64,000 nt of DNA from contig JAEUWY010000004.1 of the NCBI GenBank assembly GCA_022059125.1, forward strand, positions 4,402,001-4,466,000, written 5' to 3'. Positions 21,648 through 32,100 of this stretch are shown one piece after another. The DNA is from Corynespora cassiicola (taxonomy: Eukaryota; Ascomycota; Dothideomycetes; Pleosporales; Corynesporascaceae). Numbering within the stretch: the first letter of the stretch is position 1; every line of letters starts with the position of its first letter. The notes beneath the pieces were generated by a model, which did not search any database, had not been told where the DNA came from, and saw nothing but the letters and a program-made list of their open reading frames with translations. The translations under genes and the position numbers were made by a program.

Positions 21648-22152
21648 ATGCGTTCCTTCGTTTTCATCACATTCATCGCCTTCCTCGTCCTGGCTGCCGC
21701 CATCCCTATTACTCCTTCTGCGCGGGAACTTCAGAAGCGGGCAGAACAGATCAGACTCGAGGGAATATCAGAGGTAATAAATGAATCTTACCATATTACA
21801 AAAAGTTTGTTGCTGACATTCACAGCACGAAATTGCCGAGAGACTATCGCTGCCAGAGACTGAAACTGAATCAGCGCCCCAATCATTTTATACCCATTTT
21901 ACTAGCAAGTTGCACGGATTGTTCCGCCGCCCATCAAAGAGTGAGGGAGAAGACGAGTCTGGCGACATTCCTCCTGGATCTCTCGACTCACCGACTATGC
22001 TACCCCCTGCCGCAGCTCCACAATCATTCACCGAGTGCATGGCCCAAAGACTCAAATCTCTACTTCATGGAGAGGATACAGAAAGATATGGATACGAGGG
22101 CAAGGAATTGGAGCTACGAAGGCCAACGGGTATGAGGCACTGGGGCTACTAG
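21648..22152 (+). CDS. small secreted protein
   Basis: Exons 21648-21773 and 21826-22152, split by a 52-nt intron, give 150 aa. The N-terminus MRSFVFITFIAFLVLAAAIP is a clear signal peptide (basic residue, hydrophobic core, small residues before the cut). A Lys-Arg site follows at about residues 30-31 (RELQKRAEQ), suiting Kex2-type processing. The mature part is polar, Glu/Ser/Pro-rich, with GLFRRPSKSEGEDESG and only one clear Cys (FTECMAQR). It is therefore not a disulfide-rich effector type. No family is recognised. It could be a secreted or cell-wall peptide precursor. Confidence 0.68.
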
Positions 22153-22719
22153 GTATTAAATGTGCTCTGCTATTAGCCGCTTCTTTCTTTCCTTCAAGAA
22201 ACATTTGCTTGCTAAAATTTAATGATGTTATGTCTTACACTCCAGTGACGACTGCAGATAGTTTCTTTTTGATCGTGCTCAAAGGTTTGACATGCCTGAT
22301 GCAAGTTTCTGCGCTTAGACTGTTAAATCTAGGTCCTTTGCACAACTATACGCTTTCTCGTAGACCTCATAAGTTACCAAAGATGATCGGCCAGTTTCTT
22401 TCCATTCAGATCAAGCAATCCCGTGGATTGCTCTAATAAATCGTTCGGTATTCTTTGCACTCTCCAGTCCCAGTAAACTGTGGTGTTAGGACCAGGTAAC
22501 AAAGAAATGCTCACAATGGCCTTCGAAACACACGCAACGCATTCCATGAACCCACAAGAACTTTCAGGCTTTGGTATTTCACAATGCGTTCAATAATCGA
22601 AAGTGGCCCCCACAATGTCTCCAGTCGAACGTTTTCACAATGCCGCATGCCTGCATAAGGGACGCCAACATTTCACCACTTCTCAGTGAACCAGCAAACC
22701 CCCAAGATTTTCAAAAATC
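22153..22719. other. intergenic
   Basis: 3' flank of the secreted-protein gene and leader of the next frame. A 133-codon frame overlapping 22035-22436 looks like a chance frame. No gene was recognised. Confidence 0.45.
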
Positions 22720-23280
22720 ATGTCTCCAATCTGGCTTCTCATGCGTACCTCCGCATGGACCCACAATGCTCTCTTCACACCCTCAGCTTCCAACGTGCTC
22801 GAGTGCCCACCACACTCTTCGGACATGAAGGACATAACCCCCTCCCTCCTGCTCAAAAAACCCGCAGGTGTCCCTGATGAGACGGTTTCCGTCTACTCTG
22901 CCACACTGCCACTAGGACAACCCGCTACCCCCTTGGCCCAGCACCCCCTCTCTGACCTCTACAGGCTGTACAAGAACCAACTCAAAACCACCAAGTATCC
23001 CATGGAGGTGCGCAAGATTAGAATCGACGGGCGTTTTGTATGGGTGAACACGGTGCCGGTGATTTGCCTGGACAGCAGTGGGTCAGCGAACCATGCCCAG
23101 GTAGTATATGAGGTGAGCAACGTGGCGGATTCGAGGCCCAAAGTCCAGATCTTGGGGTATTCCAGAGACACGGAGCTTGTGACGTCTACATGCATAGCCA
23201 TGAATAAAATGGCATATACGGGGCAATTGGACGGTGATGCGACTGAGTTTTGGGTAGAGAGTTGTGCGGTAGTCGATTAA
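22720..23280 (+). CDS. hypothetical protein
   Basis: Open frame of 186 codons from MSPIWLLMRTSAW. No family is recognised. The first 40 residues are unremarkable. The C-terminal 110 residues (from about YRLYKNQLKTTKYPMEVRK through ICLDSSGSANHAQVVYEV to EFWVESCAVVD) alternate hydrophobic and charged positions like a beta-rich folded domain. It reads in the same direction as the secreted-protein gene upstream. A missed upstream exon is possible. Confidence 0.48.
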   Translation: MSPIWLLMRTSAWTHNALFTPSASNVLECPPHSSDMKDITPSLLLKKPAGVPDETVSVYSATLPLGQPATPLAQHPLSDLYRLYKNQLKTTKYPMEVRKIRIDGRFVWVNTVPVICLDSSGSANHAQVVYEVSNVADSRPKVQILGYSRDTELVTSTCIAMNKMAYTGQLDGDATEFWVESCAVVD

Positions 23281-26200
23281 GAAAATCAGCAAGTTGGTGT
23301 GTTTTTTACATCAGACTATCGGTTGTGGCATTAATCGACTGTTTTAATTTTGTATCAAGTTTTGTGACCTTAATCATCCATGTACGTCTTGTGAGGCCTT
23401 GCAACATGTAGCTCCTGGAAAGTATCACAAAGACACTACCGTGATTTCCTTGACATTTTAGGACCTGCGTATTCATCGCTTTACCGCGGTATCTCTTGTT
23501 TTCTCAATCAATCAATCAATCATAGACTAGGGGAAAACCGCTTGCTGTTTGATATATAGGACCCCATTAACTTGACCTTCTCTCCCATCGTTTCTAACAT
23601 ATCCAATCCACTGGCAGGCAACGGTTGGGGGCATGGTGCAGGGGGAGCATGTGATGAGTGATGAGAGGACTGGTAGGTTGGAGTATCGGACGGGTGTGGA
23701 TAGGGAAAGGGTTCTGCAGAGGGATCCGTTCGAGGGAAAGGAGTACAGTGTGGGCGTGGATGAGGTGGAGGGCCTGCGTTAGTTATACATTTAGCCCATT
23801 GAAACAAAACAGGAGGGGACGTCAAAACGAGAGGGCCTTTCATCCATGTTACTGTTGTGTGGTGGTTACGCTTCCGCAGAAATTTCTATTAATAACTGCA
23901 TGGGCCTGGTACTAACTAGTAGGAAGGATGATACAAGCCCCAGAATTTACATGTAACATAATGCGGATATGCTCGCCAACAGTGTCAGGCCCGTTGTAAC
24001 CCAGTATCATGCGAGAGCTCGCAGGGCTCTCATTTGCGATTTCATCAGGAATTGATACGTATTCCTATGGGCCTACTGATCGTTGGCTATTTTTGGGGGA
24101 TTCCAAGCTTGGGGCATGGTAGTATGCGTTTCAGTTGCTGGTCGTGAGCAGCACCTGTATTAAAACCTTGCCAGCCGTGGGTATAGCATCGCTGCTATAG
24201 ACAACGCAACGGCATCGCATTTGTTGTTGAGGCCCCTCAGACTAGTGAGCCAACAAGCGTGCAGTCTGTACGAAACAAGTTTCAGTGGCGCAGGTCATGG
24301 AAGTGCCACCAAGGCATTCTAATCAAAACCTTCGAGGGTGGCTGTGGCTTTGCGAGCGTTCTTGAGCATGATGAGCAATATGCCTGATGGATTCTGGATT
24401 GGCGACTAAGTCTGCCGCTCCGAATATATTGATGCCCATGTGAGCGGGGGGCAAGGTTGGAGCATGGCAGTACGAGGGTGACAGACGGAAAGGCTCAACG
24501 ATCAAGTCAAGCCGCAGGATGAGGAGGACATTGTGATCGGCCATGGAGCAAAATACGGTTTGATGACTGAGACATCGTCCGTGACTGGGTTAGTGTCGTC
24601 GAAGCGTATGTCATACGGGAACTACTGGACGGGAAGAGCCGTCAAAGAAGGGAATGATTGAGTATGAGGTCGGTGGGATATCGGGGGTTCCCAGGCCGAT
24701 GATAATATCTCCCAGACGGGTCGCCATATGCATTTGGCCGGTTTCCCATGGCCCATGGCACATGGCCAACTCTCAATGGTACGGTGTGGGCGCTACGCCA
24801 GCGAGCGATCTTGTGATGGGGTGGGAAGTTGAATTGCGGGGAGATGGGACGGTGGCGGTGGCGGGCGGGATGGTCGAAGCGTTGAGGATCGAGTAATGTA
24901 CGATCAGATCCTGAGCAAAAGCAGATGTAGATAGAGAGACTATCGTTTTCGAGGCTTTCGGATACGCCGGTGCTACGTTTGTCTGGTAGGATACGCCATC
25001 TGATCAGATGTCAAGGCCCACCAGTGGAAAGATGCGGTTGATGTATGCTGAAAGCCCCACCGCTTGCATAAAACCCGCAAGAGCTCTCAAGACGTTGCAC
25101 GATGCGGCGCCGATCAAGGGTCTGTCACGTGAAGGAACCAAAGTCGCTGGTCCAGGCGCTGGGGCGACCGGCATAACCATGGTCCCACGCTTCCTAAACG
25201 GTGCCCTCCCTCTTGTATGTCCCCACGATGGGCGACTACGAGACGTGTAACAGAGACGTCCACTTGTGCGAGACCGCCACCGTTCTTGTCGGTTTCGACA
25301 CTCTGCGGACGGCCGAGCCAGGGCGGGCGGTGCGGAAAAGCAATGCCTTTGGCATCTGCCGCAGCGGTCGAGGACGAAGAGTAGCCCCGGGCCTCCGTGT
25401 CGCGTAGGTGGTGGCCATGCTAAGTCCGCGGTCGAAGCCTCGCGGCGCGTGCGCGTGCGCGTTCCATCCGGAGGTACCAGGGCTCGGCCATCAACAGCTC
25501 AGCACCAGCGCAGAGGGCGTGGAGGAGGGAGCCACGGTTGGCCGACGGCGGCCCTGCGTCGTGTGTCGTCCAAAAGGGTTCAATTGCCTCTCCCATGACG
25601 TCTTGCGAGCCCGCAGAGCGCCCGCCATGGGCAACGGCAGGCAAACATGTTTCCCGAGTCCGGGAATCTCGAGACGTGGAGGCCGGGTGACGCTGTGGGC
25701 GGGGGCGTCGGCAGGCCGAGCCGCCATCTCACACCACAATCCCACCACCAGCGGGCTAACCACAACTGACCATCAGCTAACCGCGACCATGGGGTTTCCA
25801 CTTCTCCGGACGCCAGGTCGCCTCTTTGCAGCATGGCCTCGGTCCTTCCCGCTGCCCAAGCCAGGCCCGCCGCTGCGACGCTGCAAGCAATGCCGCATAC
25901 ATAACCGCAGCTATCTGCGCGGCCGAGAAGCAAACCTTCTACCCCAGCCGTACGTCAGGGCGTCTGAGCGCCTGGTGCAGCAGCTGGGAAAGGGACTGGG
26001 CGGGGGCTGTGACGCGAAGGCATCGGCGCTGAGCGCGTCAGGTGATTGGTGCGCGCCGTGAGGAGCAGCAACTGGCGTGCTGCCATTGGTGGGCTGATGT
26101 TTGGACAGGCGGAGATGAGGGGGGTGGGGTGAGAGGTGGCACTGCCCGCTCGTGATGCTGCCCTGTCGTCTGCGGAGAAGCATGCTTGTATATCTGCCCT

Positions 26201-26481
26201 GCAGGCCCGCCCCAGCCTGCGCGTTACAGGACGCTGCCATCAGCACATCACTCGACCGGCCCCTCTGCTACACTGCCAAAACAATATATCCACCCTCTGC
26301 TCGCCATAGTATCCACACACCATCGCCAGAGCCACCCACCAGCCCGAGACACCAAGCACCATATATAAGCCAGCTCCCATCCATCCCATCTTGATCCGGA
26401 CCAGTCCGCTCTGCCACTGCCCCAATCCAACACTTCCCACCCACCCACTACACTTCACCGAACCCGCCAAATCCATCCACC
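23281..26481. other. gene-poor 3.2-kb stretch
   Basis: Contains (TCAA)n near 23503-23520 and many short open frames on both strands. Around 24310-24900 and 25000-25260, several adjacent frames switch with stops between them, which could be a decayed gene, but I cannot name one. From about 25300 to 26100 the DNA is GC-rich with overlapping long frames typical of non-coding GC-rich DNA. The right end (26150-26480), with TATATAAG-like sequence near 26362 and CCA/TCC-rich DNA, is probably the promoter and leader of the next gene. Confidence 0.45.
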
Positions 26482-27080
26482 ATGGTCTTCCGTCTCCCAT
26501 CCCAAGTCCGCCAACGCCTCTTCTCCACGGCAACCCGCGTCCGCAACACCGTGCCGACCGGCTTCTACAATGCCGCCTCAGCCTCGCAGCTCTCCAACCC
26601 CGCCGCCTCCGTGCCCAAGCTCGGCCGGATAGGCAAATGGTAAGCTTGATGCTCCATACACGCCCTACCCATGCAAGTCACGCGACACTAACACTGCGTC
26701 CCAGGTACCTTCCTACCATGGCTGCCATTGCCGTCGGCATGATCTACATTCCATCCAGTCTCTTTGCTCCCGCTCCCGGCCGCCGTACCGTCACCCTTGA
26801 CGAGGCTAACCGCCAGATTGGCTTTTCCATCATGAACCACCTTGACCAGCACAACAAGCGGGCCAACGGCATGACCCAGGAAGAGCGCAACCAGCTCCTC
26901 ATGGAAGCCTATGGCGAGCGCTCCTCGCTCGAGGACATGGAGCGCGCCATTGCTGGCCTTGACGAGGTCAACCGTCGTGCCGGCCCCAACGAGCGCAACG
27001 ATGTCCTCGAGGAGGCTTATGGCTCCCGCAGCAGCTTGAAGGATATCCGCCGCGCCATGGAGATCTACGAGGTGCAGTAA
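26482..27080 (+). CDS. small probable mitochondrial membrane protein with duplicated unit
   Basis: Exons 26482-26639 and 26705-27080 (65-nt intron) give 177 aa. The N-terminus MVFRLPSQVRQRLFSTATRV is rich in Arg, Ser and Thr without acidic residues, as in a mitochondrial presequence. A hydrophobic stretch (TMAAIAVGMIYIPSSLFAP) follows near residues 57-75, probably one membrane span. The rest is hydrophilic and contains a repeated unit of about 34 residues. The copies share ERNQLLMEAYGERSSLEDM and ERNDVLEEAYGSRSSLKDI, each followed by a helix with RAI or RAM. The family is not recognised and function is unknown. Confidence 0.68.
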
Positions 27081-27840
27081 TTGCATAGTTCTGCATCAGG
27101 GGAGAAAAGTGTACGATTAGGAGATGCATTGTTTCGACGACAACCATGGATGGCGAATGCGGGCCATCCACACATCCATCTTGTCCTTTTCCAAAGGGAC
27201 TTTAACGACTTACGACCGGGGGGGCATCACGAGCAACAAAGCTCGAGGAAGAAGGATGCAGTTCCACATCCAGGAACACATGCAAGGCACGCGAACGCCA
27301 GGAGCGGAATCGCGGCGGTACCACGAGCGCCCGCCGACAAGGCAAAGCGCCGGAAAACAAACCCGCTCCGGAGCCACAAGCGTGGAGAGAGATTGAGAGA
27401 GCAAAGCAAAGACCGACGTCAGATCTCACGCCAGCACCACCCAACCAACGACGTCAACGCGCCATCTTGATCGGAAGATTACGGATGCCCACGCGGGGGC
27501 CGACGTCCCAAAAGCGCGGGCGGCTGCTCCACTCCACTCCGCTCCGCCTCGCTGTGCAGTTTACCGAGCCTATGCCACGATCGCCCCGCGGATGAAATGC
27601 ACGATAGGGGAGTTTTGGCGTCTTCTTCTTTGGGGAAAGTCACAGAGACCCACCTTTCGGTGGGCAAACAAGCCATGTGCCAGGGTTCCAGATCGCTTCG
27701 GTACTTTGCCAGGAAATCTTGGATACCGCACGCACCCACGCACCAGACCGTTTACGAAATTTTCCTAGCCTCGGTTTTTTCTCCCTTCTGTTCGGAACTT
27801 GGTTTGGAGCCGAAGGGCCCCTACCATCATGGAATGGCAC

Positions 27841-27871
27841 AGCATAGCATAGCATAGCATATAGCATAGCA
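27841..27871. repeat. (AGCAT)n microsatellite
   Basis: About five near-perfect AGCAT units with one disruption. Confidence 0.8.
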
Positions 27872-27988
27872 TTGCATGGTATAGCAAGTGTGAGATGGAT
27901 GTGTGTCTACATCCACACACCATCAAATAACCTACATAACCCACAAAAAAAAACCAAATACAAAGCATTCAAATACAAAACCCACTCT

Positions 27989-28016
27989 TGCCTGCCTGCC
28001 TGCCTGCCTGTCTGCC
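27989..28016. repeat. (TGCC)n microsatellite
   Basis: About six TGCC units with one TGTC variant. Confidence 0.85.
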
Positions 28017-29182
28017 TCATCGCATACGTAATCAAACCCGATACTACCCGCGCAAGCACCGGAATCTTGGTCTCCGTCCCCCCCCCCCTGAAGCGTCTCC
28101 ACCCATATCTCACACCACAGCGGAACGAGACGTAGATGGGGGGTAGGGGAGGGAAGGGTAGGAGAAGGGGGGGGCAGGGCTCTCGGGCTCGGGCTCGGGC
28201 AACTTAGGATCGCACAGGGCCAGGGCCAGGGCTAGGACCATCCGCGCTGTCGCCCGTGGACCGGGAATAAAGCGGACATCACGTAAAGGGAGGGAGGGAG
28301 ATGGAGAGAAAGGCAGAGAAAAAAGGGAGAAAAAAAAGGGGGGAGGGAGGGATGTGGGCACGACACGACAAAGCTTCGGAAGAGCATTCGTGCGAGAAGT
28401 GGCACGCACATGTCACCAAACAAAGAGAGATAGATTTGAAAAAAAAAGAAAAAAAGGAATGGAGGAAAAACCTACATTGCATGCTCACCTCACACACATG
28501 ATACCATCTTTTCGACGAGTGCATGCAAGGAAATCATTCGTCTATTTCAGACCGAGTCCTAGCCAAATGTTCAGGCCCCAGTGTGTATGTCATATGGATC
28601 AAAAAAAAAAAAACGCCAATGGATCGTGAAAAGAATCATTCATCGTGAAGACGCCAATTCCCCTTCCCCGTTCCATCAGCCCAAAGGAAAGAGAGAAAAG
28701 AAAAAGAGGACAAGATTTTTTTCGTTGTCGTAAGAAAGGAAGATAACCCAAAAAGGAAAAGAATGATAAATGCATACCCGTTGTTGTCCCCGCCTAGCTC
28801 GACCCGGAAGAATAGGGACCGAGGCAAGCGAAAGGGGGAGAGTGAGAGAAAAAAACATGATGAACCCAAGCCATACCCGTGTCGCCTTCGCTATGCCATC
28901 AATCGTAACCCAAAGGGAAATCCTCATGCGAAACTAAGCCTCAAAGTCTAGATGAAAACCTCGAGCCCTAGGTCGCCTTCCCCAAACGCCAACGTCGCCA
29001 TTTGATGCCAGAACATCAACCTTCCCACCTTCTGATGCTAGCTTCAATTCAAATATTGCATTTCCTTCCTCTTTCAGACCCTTGTCGAGGAGTCCCACAC
29101 CTCGGCTCAGATCAAACGTTTTCGGGGAGTATGGGCTTGTTTTCGCCAATAGTCTCTGCAAGATTACCATCAACCATCAATC

Positions 29183-32100
29183 TCACAATTCAAGCATGTC
29201 AGGCCCTTCATCAGACTCACTACCATAGTCTGACTGCTCGTATGTGTCTGCCAACTCGTTTAGCGAGGAAGATAGGTGGTAGACATCCTCGATATACTCA
29301 CCCCCAGTAGAGATGGGCGTGCCCTCCTCAAAAGGCCAAATTGTCAAGCGGGGATTGACTTCCTCTTGAAACTGCTGAATGATGATCGCATCGTTGACAT
29401 GCTTGTAACTGTCCATTACAGGATCATCGCTAGTCAACAGCTGATTGAGCAATGTCACCAATGCATGCAATGTGCTTATCATCGGTTGCATATAGCTGCG
29501 TGAGATGGCGGCGTTATGCTCATCGATGACTTTGCGATTCATCTCGTTTGCGAGAGCACGGATGATCTTGTACTTGGTCCTCATCAATAAATCCGAAATG
29601 GTCTCGTTTGGTTTTGGCCGTGAAAAGACTTCCCTACAGAGGAACATCTCGGTGGCCTTGCGGATCCCGTCGTCGTCGTAAAGGAGCAGCGGGATGGCGC
29701 ACTTGCGCATGGCCTGCAGAGTCCATAGATAGAATATCTCTGCATCCCGTTGCTCAAACACGGCATCGTTCTCTGCTAGCAGAAGACCACTGAAGAACTG
29801 CAGGCGAACTTCACCTCCGGCTTCCCGTAGGTTCAATGTCGTTTTGACAACCATGTCTACGATCCTGCCAACATGTTCTGCGTCTGTGCATGCCTCGCAG
29901 AAGGGAAGAGCTGCTCGTACATATGGATCGGACGACGGAGGTGTCAGCATATGGATGCCTTCGAGTACGGTGATGAACAATTGCTCTTGCATGACGGGGT
30001 CTTCCGACTGGAGCATCCACTTGAGCACTTGTCCGGGATAGAAGACAGTATTCTTGGAAACGTCAAACATTTCAATCATCTTGTCCAAGACGGCTATAGC
30101 CTTGTTGTCCTCGTGCCAGTACTCCATGAGCTGTCTTTCCCTCATTGACAAGGGAAACTTGGCAGAGGCTCTATCGAAATGCTCCAATCGATCGGCATCT
30201 GGGTCAGCAACGATCGGGAGTCGAATGTCCATATTATCGAGGAGTACTAGAACGAGCTCCACCATTCGATTGTAGATGCCCTTTTTCTTTTCAACCATTC
30301 GCCAAAGGTCAGGCCGGTGGTTATCGCGAAGTGGAGGAAGCGCATGCATACAGAGAACCTGCAGGCAAAAGTCAAGCATGCGCTGATTCAGTACGGTCGC
30401 TGTCTCGATGCGACCCATAGTAACGATTGTACCGATGGTAAGGTACAGGTCGTCCCAACCGCGAGAGCTAATGCCCGATTCTTCAGCGACAAGTTTCAAG
30501 CGGTGGGTAATTTGAACAAGCACGCCCCTGGAGGGAGCGGATCCACCAGTCTCCATGTCCGTGTCGGGGTTCTCGATGCCGTACGAAGCAGGGTCTTTGT
30601 CACGTAGATATTGAAGACCATCGATAAGGAACGCACGTACTTGGGCACGAATTTTGGCGTGGTAACAGCGTAGAAGCAGATTTACAAGAGCGTGTGGTTG
30701 ATGTGCCATCCATGATAAAACGATGTGGCAACAAGAAAAACAGCCGAGTGCCGATTTGCGAAGCTGTGCCATTGTTTCTTCAAAATTATCTGCGGTCCGC
30801 AATCGGCAGATGGTCCGAGACAAATGTTCGAGCATGGCATGTAAAGCCTGAGCTTCTTGCTGGTGTTCTTCGGAACAAGTGCCATGGTTTATTGTCCGCA
30901 GGGTGGTGAGTGCCTGTCGAACAAATTTGGAATGGTTCGGATCGCATAGGCTATATTCCTTGATCAAAAATTCATTATCCTCTTTGATTTCCTTTTCCAA
31001 CGAGCTCGGAATGGGAACCTTGGGAGTGATGCATTGAGTAGGGACCATGAACTCGCGGTGGTTTTTGTCAATGGAGGATTTGCGCTGATAAAAGAGCATG
31101 TACGCGCTGAACGCCTTGTACTGACGCGAAAATTCGTTTTCATATGTTCCACCAAAGGCATTTTGAGGAATAGACATGGGGTCAAAGGGGTCGACATCCC
31201 GATCATTGAACTCGACCCATTTCGAGCCGCCATCCGCTGTGCCAGGCCGCTCACGGATATATGAGTAGTAATGCCCATTTTCTGACGTGCCTTGGTGAAC
31301 GAGAACGCCAACAAGTTCGAAAATGTCCTCTTGTCGTGGGTTGGAGGGGTCGCTAAGGTGATCCACGTGGTAGGGGCTGATGTCTATGACTGAGGGAAAC
31401 TCGAATCGATCGTTGATCTTTGATCGCCTCATCTCCACCAGATCAAAGTCAAATCGCTTGAGGTGGAATATGAGGTTGTCTGGGACTTCTTTCAAGCACG
31501 TTCGCTTGACCGCATCAACGAATTTGCCGCCGCAAGACTCGCACTTGTACTTGTTCTCTCCCTCCATTACATCGCCCTCGACGAAAGACTGGAGACTCTC
31601 CTGCAAGTCCTTCTTGTCCTTGACATCGCACTGAACGACAAAGAAGCTCTCGACTCTCTCAGAAACATGGCCGCACTCTTTAGATTTGATTTGATTGACC
31701 GTTTGACCACCGTAGAATGATCGGAATTGCTGTTTTATCTCCGGAGACAGCATTTGACCTTCCCATTGATCGAAGAGCAAGTTGTAGAACTCATCAGCAT
31801 CCATCTGAACATTGATATCAATGGGCGCATCTTGAAGGCCCTTAACGCACGCCGCGAAAGCCCGTGGGTCCGTTGCTTTACGGTAGGTGTTCTGCATTTG
31901 TGCGAACAACTTCTGAGTTTCTTGCAAAAGGCGCTGAGAGTCGGCGACATTGAGCCCAAGCATGAATTTTCTGAAGTTCAAGTTCATGAACAATTGCGTG
32001 AGGAGAGAGTTCATGTAGCAAATGGCCCTGGGGTTGACCAGCCCAACATAACCAGTAGCAGATCGAATCTCGTTGGATCTATCGATGGTGTACATGGGCC

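Larger units (their letters stand above)
27081..29182. other. convergent intergenic region, low-complexity
   Basis: Separates the mitochondrial-protein gene from the deubiquitinase gene. It holds pentanucleotide and tetranucleotide repeats, poly-purine tracts (28290-28460) and poly-A runs (28599-28613). Either gene could have a long 3' untranslated region here. No coding gene was recognised. Confidence 0.55.

Noticed and set aside
25408..26061. 217-codon plus-strand frame
   Set aside because: GC-rich DNA with overlapping open frames on both strands; no conserved motif, odd Arg/Gly/Pro composition.
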